Of a stretch of 64,000 nucleotides of DNA, positions 42,236-50,109 are shown piece by piece (the first letter of the stretch is position 1; each line of letters starts with the position of its first letter). This stretch comes from Ascidiimonas meishanensis. Lineage in GTDB: Bacteria; Bacteroidota; Bacteroidia; Flavobacteriales; Flavobacteriaceae. Under the pieces are notes generated by a model, which was not told the DNA's origin, ran no database searches, and saw only the letters and a program-made list of their open reading frames with translations. A program made the position numbers and the translations under genes. The DNA lies in the NCBI RefSeq assembly GCF_037782385.1, contig NZ_JBBEXD010000008.1:1-64000 (forward strand), read 5' to 3'.

Positions 42236-43174
42236 ATGACTCAGATTACCAATACAATTCTGATGGTTCGTCCTGTGAACTTTAGGATGAATGAGCAAAC
42301 TGCTGTTAATAACTATTTTCAGGAAGATTTAGATCTCAAAAACAAAGAAATCAATTTAAAGGCTCAGGAAGAGTTTGATGCATTCGTGTCTAAATTAAGA
42401 TCTTGTGGAATAAATGTTATTGTGGTAGATGATAGAAAGGAGTCAGACACTCCAGACTCTATATTTCCTAATAACTGGATATCTAATCACGCTAATGGAA
42501 CGGTAGTCATGTATCCCATGTTTGCAGAAAATAGAAGGAAGGAAAGAAGGGAAGATATTTTAGATATTCTTGAAGAGAATGGTTTCCAGATAAACCATGT
42601 GGTAGATTATACAAGTGCAGAAGCAGAAGATATATTTTTAGAAGGTACTGGCAGTTTGTTATTAGATCGTGTAAATAATAAAGTGTATTGTGCGTTGTCA
42701 TCAAGAGCAGACGAAGGTCTGGTTATTGAATTTTGTGAAGATTTTGAATGTTCACCAGTCATTTTCACGGCAAATCAAACTGTAAACGGCACACGTTTAC
42801 CTATTTATCATACCAATGTCATGATGTGCCTTGGAGAAAATTTTTGCGTAATTTGTCTTGCATCTATTGATGATAAGAAAGAAAGAAAAAGCGTAATTGC
42901 TCATTTAAAAGAAAATGGCAAAGAAATCATTGAAATTTCTGAAAAGCAAATGCATAATTTTGCAGGTAATATGCTTCAACTTGTCAATAATGAGAATAAG
43001 CGGTATATTGTAATGAGTGAGGCTGCATACAAAAGCCTAAAACCCATCCAAGTCAATCAGCTTGAAAAACATGGAGAAATTTTATTTAGTAATTTACATA
43101 CTATTGAAACATGCGGAGGTGGTAGTGCAAGATGTATGATGGCAGAAGTGTTTTTACCTAAAACAAAAAAATAA
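42236..43174 (+). CDS. ctlX: Citrulline utilization hydrolase CtlX
   Basis: 312 residues, pentein fold. Starts TNTILMVRPVNFRMNEQTAVN; conserved TPDSIFPNNWISNHANGTVV, EGTGSLLLDRVNNKVYCALS, the catalytic His region LPIYHTNVMMCLG and the nucleophile Cys300 in GGSARCMMAEVF. CtlX is described as a citrulline hydrolase related to arginine deiminases. Its stop overlaps the ATG of the following rrf2-type gene (TAATG), so the two are co-translated, an unexpected link between amino acid breakdown and the regulator next to the sulfur genes. Confidence 0.88.
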   Translation: MTQITNTILMVRPVNFRMNEQTAVNNYFQEDLDLKNKEINLKAQEEFDAFVSKLRSCGINVIVVDDRKESDTPDSIFPNNWISNHANGTVVMYPMFAENRRKERREDILDILEENGFQINHVVDYTSAEAEDIFLEGTGSLLLDRVNNKVYCALSSRADEGLVIEFCEDFECSPVIFTANQTVNGTRLPIYHTNVMMCLGENFCVICLASIDDKKERKSVIAHLKENGKEIIEISEKQMHNFAGNMLQLVNNENKRYIVMSEAAYKSLKPIQVNQLEKHGEILFSNLHTIETCGGGSARCMMAEVFLPKTKK

Positions 43175-43590
43175 TGCTCTCAAAGAAAACAAAGTACGGT
43201 ATTAAAGCATTAGCCTACTTGGCAGAGAAGGGGTCTCATACACCTGTTTTAATATCAGAGATAGCCGAAAACGAAAATATTTCTAAAAAATTTTTAGAAG
43301 CAATCCTACTTCAATTAAAAAAGAATGGTTTTTTAGGGTCTAAAATGGGTAAAGGAGGTGGATATTATTTGTTGAAAGAACCAGAACAAATGACTATAGC
43401 ATCTGTTTACCGTGTCTTGGAAGGTCCTATTGCTATGCTACCTTGTGTGAGTCTGAATTACTATGAAAAATGTGATGATTGTAAAAGTGAGGAGGAATGT
43501 ATCCTTAATAAGATGATGATTGAAGTAAGAGATCGAACTTTGGAAGTGTATGAAAATAAGACAATTAGAGATATTTTAAAGAAAAATTAA
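43174..43590 (+). CDS. Rrf2 family transcriptional regulator
   Basis: 138 residues. Winged helix start LSKKTKYGIKALAYLAEKG, recognition helix region ISEIAENENISKKFLEAILLQLKK with GKGGGYYL wing, then a Cys-containing loop (PCVSLNYYEKCDDCKSEEECI) of the type that binds an Fe-S cluster in IscR or NsrR. CymR-like Rrf2 proteins instead sense cysteine synthesis. Its place just before the cys operon suggests it controls sulfur assimilation; the inverted repeat at 43610-43632 is a candidate site. It is coupled to ctlX by a one-base overlap. Confidence 0.88.
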   Translation: MLSKKTKYGIKALAYLAEKGSHTPVLISEIAENENISKKFLEAILLQLKKNGFLGSKMGKGGGYYLLKEPEQMTIASVYRVLEGPIAMLPCVSLNYYEKCDDCKSEEECILNKMMIEVRDRTLEVYENKTIRDILKKN

Positions 43591-43609
43591 AAAAAATTAT
43601 CAAAATATC

Positions 43610-43640
43610 CTACTAAATCGATAGACTAATAGTATATTTG
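43610..43640 (+). promoter_or_regulatory. Promoter of the cys operon with inverted repeat in place of the -33 box
   Basis: TATATTTG (43633-43640) is a perfect -7 box. No TTG lies at the usual -33 distance; instead CTACTA (43610-43615) and TAATAG (43627-43632) form an imperfect inverted repeat around ATCGAT. This fits a site for the neighbouring Rrf2 regulator. The first gene starts 26 bases downstream. Confidence 0.5.
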
Positions 43641-43665
43641 AATTGTAAAAGCGAATTAAAACGTC

Positions 43666-43902
43666 ATGATTATAGATTTGTTTAGAGCAGAAAAGGAAAA
43701 ATTGAATTCGGGTAGCCATAAGGTTTCTTTGCTCAAGGCCATCTCATGGAGGGTAATAGGAACCATTGATACCATGGTCATATCTTACCTGCTTACAGGT
43801 AATCTTAAGGTTGCTTTTAGTATAGGAAGTATAGAAGTTATTTCTAAAATGCTATTGTATTACTTACACGAACGTGTTTGGGGTAAGATTACTAAAAAAT
43901 AG
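43666..43902 (+). CDS. DUF2061 small membrane protein
   Basis: 78 residues. DUF2061: KAISWRVIGTIDTMVISYLLTG and the second membrane helix LKVAFSIGSIEVISKMLLYYLHERVWG. Two membrane segments. The family is often next to or fused with sulfate assimilation genes in Bacteroidota and other groups, but its function is unknown. It is the first gene of the DUF2061-cysH-cysD-cysN operon, 4 bases before cysH. Confidence 0.88.
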   Translation: MIIDLFRAEKEKLNSGSHKVSLLKAISWRVIGTIDTMVISYLLTGNLKVAFSIGSIEVISKMLLYYLHERVWGKITKK

Positions 43903-43906
43903 AACT

Positions 43907-44533
43907 ATGGATATTTCAATATTAAATAAAGAATTAAAAGATAAATCACCAGTTGAGATTGTTAGTCAAATACTAAAGAATGCAATAAGGCCTGTTGTGA
44001 CTACTAACTTTCGTCCTTATGAGGCATCAATACTTCATGTTTGTGCAACAGTTAAAAATGATATTCCAGTAATTTGGTGTGATACAGGTTATAATACACC
44101 TCAAACGTATAAGCATGCTTTTAGAACGATAGAACAATTAAAGCTTGCAGTTGATTTATATGTTCCTAAACAGACTTCTGCCTATAGAGATGCACTTGTG
44201 GGAATTCCACAGGTAGATACTCCAGAACACAATCAATTCACATATGATGTAAAGTTAGAGCCTTTTCAAAGAGCTATGGCGGTGCATAAACCAGATGTTT
44301 GGTTTACCAACTTAAGAAAAGGGCAGACCGCTTTTAGAGACTCTTTAGATATTATTTCACAAGGTGCAGATGGAGTACTTAAGGTGAGTCCGTTTTTTCA
44401 TTGGACAGATGAACAATTAGATGTGTATTTAGAAAAAAATAAATTAGAGAACGAATTCAAATATTTTGATCCCACCAAGGTGCTTTCAAATCGTGAATGC
44501 GGTTTGCACCTTGCAACATCAGAAACTAAATAG
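43907..44533 (+). CDS. cysH: Phosphoadenylyl- (or adenylyl-) sulfate reductase
   Basis: 208 residues. Reduces PAPS or APS to sulfite in the cytoplasm using thioredoxin or similar. PP-loop start TNFRPYEASILHV and the catalytic C-terminal motif ECGLH in NRECGLHLAT. The two Cys pairs that bind the 4Fe-4S cluster of APS-type enzymes are absent, which points to PAPS as the substrate; but no APS kinase gene is present in this operon. The ATG at 43907 was chosen because it follows the DUF2061 stop; an upstream start at 43874 would overlap it. Confidence 0.88.
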   Translation: MDISILNKELKDKSPVEIVSQILKNAIRPVVTTNFRPYEASILHVCATVKNDIPVIWCDTGYNTPQTYKHAFRTIEQLKLAVDLYVPKQTSAYRDALVGIPQVDTPEHNQFTYDVKLEPFQRAMAVHKPDVWFTNLRKGQTAFRDSLDIISQGADGVLKVSPFFHWTDEQLDVYLEKNKLENEFKYFDPTKVLSNRECGLHLATSETK

Positions 44534-44582
44534 GATTAATGATACTTATACATAAAAGGTGTATAAAAAAATTATAGAAAAC

Positions 44583-45479
44583 ATGACAAAGACTCACCTA
44601 CAGACACTTGAAGACGAAAGTATCTACATTATAAGAGAAGTAGCTGCACAGTTTGATAAGCCTGTATTATTGTTTTCAGGCGGCAAAGATTCAATTACAC
44701 TTGCTCATTTGGCAAGAAAAGCATTTTATCCAGCCAAGATACCATTTACTTTTATGCACGTGGATACAGGGCATAATTTTCCTGAAACGATAGCATTTAG
44801 AGATCAATACATTCAAGATTTGGGAGTAGAGTTAATTGTTCGGTATGTACAAGACTCTATTGATGCCAAAAAAGCGAAAGAAGAAACAGGAAAGTATGCA
44901 AGTCGTAATTCTTTGCAAACAGTTACATTATTGGATGGGATTGAAGAATTTGGTTTTGATGCTTGTCTGGGAGGAGCAAGAAGAGATGAAGAAAAAAGTA
45001 GAGCAAAGGAGCGTATTTTCTCAGTAAGGGATGATTTTGGACAATGGGATGCAAAGAAACAACGCCCAGAACCATTTCAAATTCTTAATGGTAAAATTAA
45101 TTTTGGAGAAAATGTCAGGGCTTTTCCAATTAGTAACTGGACAGAAGAAGATATCTGGACCTATATTTTACAAGAAAAGTTAGAATTACCAAATATTTAT
45201 TTTGCGCATGATCGTAAGTTAGTGAAGAGGGATGGTTCTTATTTAGCACATTCCCCATTCTTAAATATTGTAGATTCTGATGAAATAGTTTTTGAAAAAG
45301 TAAGATTTAGAACCGTAGGGGATATGACCTGTACGGCAGCATTGCTTTCTAGCGCCAATACGGTGGAAAGTGTTTTAAATGAAAATAAGGCGTCAAAACA
45401 TTCAGAGCGTGGAGCTCGAATTGATGATCAAAGAAGTGAATCAGCTCTAGAGCAACGTAAGAAAGGAGGATATTTTTAG
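44583..45479 (+). CDS. cysD: Sulfate adenylyltransferase subunit 2
   Basis: 298 residues. ATP-sulfurylase catalytic subunit making APS. PP-loop LLFSGGKDSITLAHLARKA, FMHVDTGHNFPETIAFRD, GGARRDEEKSRAKER and FPISNWTEEDIWTYI are typical. The ATG at 44583 is preferred over a GTG at 44559, since the family starts near LQTLEDESIYIIREVA. One base separates its stop from the cysN start. Confidence 0.96.
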   Translation: MTKTHLQTLEDESIYIIREVAAQFDKPVLLFSGGKDSITLAHLARKAFYPAKIPFTFMHVDTGHNFPETIAFRDQYIQDLGVELIVRYVQDSIDAKKAKEETGKYASRNSLQTVTLLDGIEEFGFDACLGGARRDEEKSRAKERIFSVRDDFGQWDAKKQRPEPFQILNGKINFGENVRAFPISNWTEEDIWTYILQEKLELPNIYFAHDRKLVKRDGSYLAHSPFLNIVDSDEIVFEKVRFRTVGDMTCTAALLSSANTVESVLNENKASKHSERGARIDDQRSESALEQRKKGGYF

Positions 45480-45480
45480 A

Positions 45481-46731
45481 ATGGAATTATTAAGAATAAG
45501 TACCGCAGGAAGTGTTGATGATGGGAAGAGTACTCTCATTGGTAGACTATTACATGATAATAATGCACTTACCAAAGAACAAGAGGCATTAATTGAACAA
45601 AAAACCATAGAAAAAGGATTAAGCGATCTAGATTTTTCTGTTATTACAGATGGTTTAATCGCAGAACGTGAGCAGGGTATCACCATTGATGTAGCTCATA
45701 TTTATTTTTCTACAGAAAAACGAAAGTTTATTATTGCAGATAGTCCAGGACATGTAGAGTATACAAGAAATATGGTTACAGGTGCATCTAATGCAGAGGT
45801 TTCCATAATTTTAATTGATGCTCGCAAAGGATTACTAGAACAGAGTTATAGACATTTCTTTATAAGTCAATTATTAAGACTAGATAAGGTTATTTTCTGT
45901 ATCAATAAAATGGATTTGGTAGATTATAGCGAAGATGTATTTCTTAAAATTGCTGCAGATGTGAAGCAAATGGTAGACTCTTCTGAGCATAGTAACCCCG
46001 AAGTAGAAATTATTCCTATAAGTTCTTTAAAAGGAGATAATGTAGTGCACCGTTCGGGTAATACCTCTTCCTGGTATCAGGGGAAAACCCTTAATCAGGT
46101 ACTGCATGAAATTCCACCAGCAATCAATTCTGCTCCAGATTTTAGAATGGATGTACAACAGGTTTTACACGTTCAAAACGAACAGTTCACAGATTTTCGT
46201 GGTTTTAGTGGTAAAATTAACAGCGGGTCGGTATCAGTTGGAGACCAATTAACCGTTTTACCATCTCAAAAAACTGCTATCGTTAAGGAGATAAGAAAAT
46301 ACGAGGATGTTTTGGAAAAAGCTATAGCTGGAGATTCATTGATTTTGAGCTTAGACAGGGAAGTAGATGCTAGTAGAGGATCTTTGTTCGTGAAAACAGA
46401 CGAAGAACCAGATAGCACCAAAAGTTTAAATGCTACATTAGTTTGGTTAGATGAAGATGAGGGAAGACTTGGAAACCGATATTTAATTCAGGCAGGTAGT
46501 AGACTAAATCAATGTAAACTACAACAAATTAATTATTTAATACCACCAGAAAACCCTACCCTCAAATTGGATAGCTCTAAGTTGGTTCTAAATGATATAG
46601 GAGCAGTAGAAATCAAATTGGCGCAACCACTTTTTCTAGATTCCTATGCTAAAAATAAAGCAAATGGTGTGTTTATTTTAATAGATTCAAGAACTAATAA
46701 TACCTGTGCGTTAGGTTTTGTGAGTAGTTGA
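45481..46731 (+). CDS. cysN: Sulfate adenylyltransferase subunit 1 (GTPase)
   Basis: 416 residues. EF-Tu-like GTPase that drives APS formation by CysD. G1 AGSVDDGKSTLIGRLL, G2 EREQGITIDVAH, G3 ADSPGHVEYTRNM, G4 INKMDLVD; then two beta-barrel domains. It is the short form without a fused APS kinase (CysC) domain. Last gene of the operon; a 14-bp hairpin terminator follows. No sulfite reductase lies downstream. Confidence 0.96.
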   Translation: MELLRISTAGSVDDGKSTLIGRLLHDNNALTKEQEALIEQKTIEKGLSDLDFSVITDGLIAEREQGITIDVAHIYFSTEKRKFIIADSPGHVEYTRNMVTGASNAEVSIILIDARKGLLEQSYRHFFISQLLRLDKVIFCINKMDLVDYSEDVFLKIAADVKQMVDSSEHSNPEVEIIPISSLKGDNVVHRSGNTSSWYQGKTLNQVLHEIPPAINSAPDFRMDVQQVLHVQNEQFTDFRGFSGKINSGSVSVGDQLTVLPSQKTAIVKEIRKYEDVLEKAIAGDSLILSLDREVDASRGSLFVKTDEEPDSTKSLNATLVWLDEDEGRLGNRYLIQAGSRLNQCKLQQINYLIPPENPTLKLDSSKLVLNDIGAVEIKLAQPLFLDSYAKNKANGVFILIDSRTNNTCALGFVSS

Positions 46732-46764
46732 TTATAAACAAGATCATAATTTTACTCAAATTAA

Positions 46765-46803
46765 AAACGCTTGTCAAAGATTTAATATTTTGACAAGCGT
46801 TTT
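46765..46803 (+). terminator. Terminator after cysN
   Basis: AAACGCTTGTCAAA (46765-46778) pairs perfectly with TTTGACAAGCGTTT (46789-46802). With A and T runs on the two sides it can act in both directions, also ending transcription from the minus-strand peptide gene at 46921-47148. Confidence 0.85.
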
Positions 46804-46834
46804 ACGGTTTTGAAATTATTTATTGCTATTAGAG

Positions 46835-46865
46835 AAAGCTTTTTATGGAAAGTTTCAAAAGCTTT
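46835..46865 (-). terminator. Second hairpin, downstream of the lanthipeptide-like gene
   Basis: AAAGCTTTT (46835-46843) pairs with AAAAGCTTT (46857-46865), 9 bp with a 13-base loop. It lies 55 bases beyond the stop of the minus-strand precursor peptide gene and may be its terminator; the T run is weak. Confidence 0.4.
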
Positions 46866-46920
46866 ATTTTGCTATCAATATTAATTTCGTTTTAGATCTG
46901 TTGTTCTGTTAGTTTTGTCA

Positions 46921-47148
46921 CTATGGCATGAATTGATCTTCAGTTTGTTGCGTACATAGTTCATGCCAACTGGCGCCGCCTGTGCAATCATTTGAACAAT
47001 TAGCATTTGTGCAATTTCCATAAGATTGAGCAGGAGTGCAGCCATCAGTGCAACCGTCAGACCATCCACCACCAACGATTTGATTGCTTAGATTGCTAAT
47101 TGACTTTTTGTTAAGATTTAACTTGCTTGAAATTTTCTTCTTCTTCAT
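46921..47148 (-). CDS. Lanthipeptide-type precursor peptide, Cys-rich core (orphan)
   Basis: 75 residues from ATG 47148. The leader KKKISSKLNLNKKSISNLSN matches the LNLNKxxIxxL leader used by class I lanthipeptide (LanB-type) precursors of Bacteroidota; cleavage could occur after VGGG. The core of about 46 residues has seven Cys and many Ser/Thr (GCTDGCTPAQ, NCTNANCSNDCTGG), suited to thioether or disulfide bridges. No LanB, LanC, LanM, transporter or protease gene is found within the window. The gene stands alone between the convergent cysN and the upstream ChlI-like gene on the same strand. Identification rests on leader and core composition. Confidence 0.72.
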   Translation of the reverse strand: MKKKKISSKLNLNKKSISNLSNQIVGGGWSDGCTDGCTPAQSYGNCTNANCSNDCTGGASWHELCTQQTEDQFMP

Positions 47149-47267
47149 TTGTATACATTTTAATTTTATGCAATTAAAAGTAATTATTATTTAGGTTAAA
47201 ACGTCATACTATAAGTCTAATTTCATGAATTTCTAGAAAGTTTTATCTGATTTTTCTGTAATCTAGG

Positions 47268-48731
47268 CTATAATCCACTGATATAATTACCGTATATATC
47301 TTTAAATTGATATCCTTCTTCAAATCTACGTTTGCTTAATTTATTAAAGCAAACCAAGCCCCAAAGTAAAAACTCCATCAAAAAGTAACGATCTTGTGGG
47401 CGAGCATCTGGCTGGTATTGACCTATTAGCTTTTTTAAGGGCTTTATAGCATCTAATTGTTCTTTATAAGATTCATCCGAAAGATCATCTTGCATGTCTA
47501 CAGCTCCAGCATCAAAAAACCACTCTACTAGTTCTTTATAAGGAGTTTCGTCTTCTGGCCTTTCCAGCTTTTCAATAGTTGGGAAATAGTTTGGAAAGAG
47601 TGTTTTAGTAGCTCCCTCAATAAGAGTTTGTGCTACATAAGCGGCGCCCTCTTGTTCTCCTTCATACACCAATTCTACCTTACCTGTGATGGCAGGGATT
47701 ACTCCCATAAAATCACTAAAACGTACCGAAGTTTCAGAAGCTCCCGAAGTGAGAAGTCTTCTTTCTGCGGTACTCATTAAATTTTCAAAAGCGGTAATGC
47801 TCAAACGAGCACTAATTCCACTTTTTTCATCAATATATTCACTTTCTCTAGCTTCAAAACTAATTTGCTCCAGTAAATCTTTGGCAAGAGAAGGTACATA
47901 AATAGCTTGCTTTTGCTCTTTACTGATTTTTGCTTCTTGATGTGTAATTGTTTTAGCAATCTCAATTGTCTCCGGATAATGCGTTAATATTTGAGAACCA
48001 ATACGGTCTTTCAAGGGAGTTACAATACTACCTCTATTGGTATAATCTTCTGGATTTGCTGTAAATATAAATTGCATGTCTAATGCAAGTCTTACTTTAA
48101 AACCTCTAATTTGAACATCACCTTCCTGCAAAATATTGAATAACGCTACCTGTATTCTTGCTTGAAGATCTGGTAACTCATTAATTACAAATATGCAACG
48201 ATTTGCTCTGGGGATCATACCAAAGTGAATTACACGATCATCTGCATAGGATAATTTTAAATTGGCAGCTTTAATAGGATCTACGTCTCCTATTAAATCG
48301 GCAACAGTAACATCTGGTGTAGCGAGCTTTTCAAAAAACCGTTCACTTCTATGCAACCAAGTAATGGGGGTATTATCTCCCTTTTCTTTGATTAGCATTT
48401 GGGCATAACGAGACAAGGGTTTTAGGGGGTCATCATTAATCTCAGAACCTCCTATTACCGGAATCCATTCGTCTAAAAGATTGGTCATAAGCCTTGCTAG
48501 TCTGGTTTTAGCCTGACCTCTAAGCCCCAATAAATTTATATTGTGTTTGGAAAGAATCGCTCGTTCCAATTCTGGAATTACAGTATTTTCATATCCATGA
48601 ACTCCTTCAAAAATATGTTCACCGTTACTTAGTTTTTTGCGAAGATTGCTTCGGAGTTCTTCTTTTATGGAAATGCTTTGGTATCCACTTTTTTTAAGTT
48701 CACCTAATGTTTTGATCTCAGTATGATTCAT
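47268..48731 (-). CDS. Magnesium-chelatase subunit I-like AAA+ ATPase
   Basis: 487 residues. AAA+ domain with a P-loop LGLRGQAKT (about 68-76), a Walker B-like segment reading FVINELPDL (Asn where Asp is usual), a sensor FTANPEDYTNRG and an arginine finger region PLKDRIGSQI. It belongs to the ChlI/MoxR-like group and is paired with the VWA-domain gene just upstream (54 bases). Such pairs remodel or insert metal into partner proteins. No chlorophyll or cobalamin genes are near, so a true chelatase role is not implied. The substrate is unknown. Confidence 0.85.
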   Translation of the reverse strand: MNHTEIKTLGELKKSGYQSISIKEELRSNLRKKLSNGEHIFEGVHGYENTVIPELERAILSKHNINLLGLRGQAKTRLARLMTNLLDEWIPVIGGSEINDDPLKPLSRYAQMLIKEKGDNTPITWLHRSERFFEKLATPDVTVADLIGDVDPIKAANLKLSYADDRVIHFGMIPRANRCIFVINELPDLQARIQVALFNILQEGDVQIRGFKVRLALDMQFIFTANPEDYTNRGSIVTPLKDRIGSQILTHYPETIEIAKTITHQEAKISKEQKQAIYVPSLAKDLLEQISFEARESEYIDEKSGISARLSITAFENLMSTAERRLLTSGASETSVRFSDFMGVIPAITGKVELVYEGEQEGAAYVAQTLIEGATKTLFPNYFPTIEKLERPEDETPYKELVEWFFDAGAVDMQDDLSDESYKEQLDAIKPLKKLIGQYQPDARPQDRYFLMEFLLWGLVCFNKLSKRRFEEGYQFKDIYGNYISGL

Positions 48732-48785
48732 AGAACTAATAATCTGGTACTTGAAATTAATTATGTTAGTTATGCTTTGTAGGAA

Positions 48786-49913
48786 TTAACCTTTGATTCT
48801 TTTTTTGCGATTTTGCTCGTAATCTTCAAAAATCATTTCACCTAAACCCCGCAAACCAGTGTAAAAGGCTTTACCTTGATTGGCTTTTGTAAATTGCTCT
48901 ACAAAATGTTTGAGATATGAATCTTGAGCAATCATGAAGGTGGTAATAGGAATATGAAGTTTTCTGGCTTGTCTTGCCATATTGTAGCATTTGTCTACAA
49001 TGTAATTATCCAATCCTGCACTATTCATATAATAGCTTCCATCTTTTTCAATTACGCAACTGGGCTTCCCGTCAGTAATCATAAAAATCTGTTTATTTGT
49101 GTTTCTTTTACGCCTTAACATATCCATAGCTAATTGCAATCCGGCAACTGTATTGGTATGATAAGGGCCTACCTGTAGATAGGGTAAATCTTTAATAGCA
49201 ATTGGCCAGGCATCATTACCAAAAACAAGAATGTCCAGTGTATCTTTGGGATAACGAGTGGTAATAAGTTCTGCTAACGCCATCGCTACTTTCTTAGCAG
49301 GTGTAATTCGGTCTTCTCCATAGAGTATCATGCTATGGCTTATATCAATCATGAGCACCGTACTCATTTGCGCTTTAAACTGGGTTTCTTCTACTACCAG
49401 GTCATCTTCTGTTAATTTAAAGTTGTCTATACCATGGTTTGCCTGGGCATTTCGTAAACTCTCTGTCATAGAGATTTGTTCTAACCCATCACCGTAACGA
49501 TATTCTCTAAATTCTCCTGCATGTTCATCCCCTCTTCCGGAATAAGAGGTCTTATGATTTCCAGAGCCACTTCTTTTTAATTTCCCAAAAATTTGCTCAA
49601 GTGCTTGTTGTCTAATAGCTCTTTCAGTTTTGGCAGTGATAACCATTCCGCCACCATTGCCTTCATCGTCAGTCTCGTCTTTTATGAAGCCTTTTTTCTT
49701 TAAATCTTCAATAAAATCATCAATTGTATAATTTTCATCGGTAAGGCTGTATTCCGTATCTAATTGCCGTAACCAATCCAAGGCTTCATCCAAATCTCCA
49801 GAGGTGTGGGTAATCAATTCCTTAAAAATATCGAAGAGTTTGTCAAAAGGTTCCTGATGAGGTGTTTCGTAACTTTCAAACCGAAAACCTTTCTTATAAA
49901 TTTTATCTTTCAT
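48786..49913 (-). CDS. VWA-domain protein, partner of the ChlI-like ATPase
   Basis: 375 residues. N-terminal helical region, a Gly/Ser-rich stretch (about 85-125) and a C-terminal von Willebrand A domain with the metal site DISHS at 190-194, the following Thr in NTVAGLQLAMDML and the Asp in MITDGKPS. VWA proteins of this type work with AAA+ ATPases such as ChlI or MoxR. It is the first gene of a two-gene operon. The ATG at 49913 begins MKDKIYKKGFRF; a start at 49946 would add eleven non-conserved residues. Confidence 0.85.
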   Translation of the reverse strand: MKDKIYKKGFRFESYETPHQEPFDKLFDIFKELITHTSGDLDEALDWLRQLDTEYSLTDENYTIDDFIEDLKKKGFIKDETDDEGNGGGMVITAKTERAIRQQALEQIFGKLKRSGSGNHKTSYSGRGDEHAGEFREYRYGDGLEQISMTESLRNAQANHGIDNFKLTEDDLVVEETQFKAQMSTVLMIDISHSMILYGEDRITPAKKVAMALAELITTRYPKDTLDILVFGNDAWPIAIKDLPYLQVGPYHTNTVAGLQLAMDMLRRKRNTNKQIFMITDGKPSCVIEKDGSYYMNSAGLDNYIVDKCYNMARQARKLHIPITTFMIAQDSYLKHFVEQFTKANQGKAFYTGLRGLGEMIFEDYEQNRKKRIKG

Positions 49914-49968
49914 AGCATTTAAAAATACTATTTTTTTTAATAGCAACAGGCGAATCTTTAGCTATAAT

Positions 49969-49998
49969 AACATAAAAATTTTGTTAATTTTTTATGTT
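49969..49998. repeat. Inverted repeat in the divergent VWA/DUF4403 intergenic region
   Basis: AACATAAAAATT (49969-49980) and AATTTTTTATGTT (49986-49998) form a near-perfect inverted repeat with a 5-base spacer. It lies between divergent genes, so an operator is more plausible than a terminator. Confidence 0.4.
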
Positions 49999-50109
49999 AT
50001 TTGTAATTTAATGTAAAACCCTAAGGAAGGATGAGTAGAACATTTATTTACCCATTTCAAGGTATTTCTATCATATCTTTTTCTTAATATATTGCACAAA
50101 CTTTTAATT

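Noticed and set aside
46881..47075. A 64-codon minus-strand frame with a Met/Leu/Ala-rich product
   Set aside because: It overlaps the lanthipeptide-type gene in another frame; that gene has a recognisable leader and Cys-rich core, while this frame has no family features.
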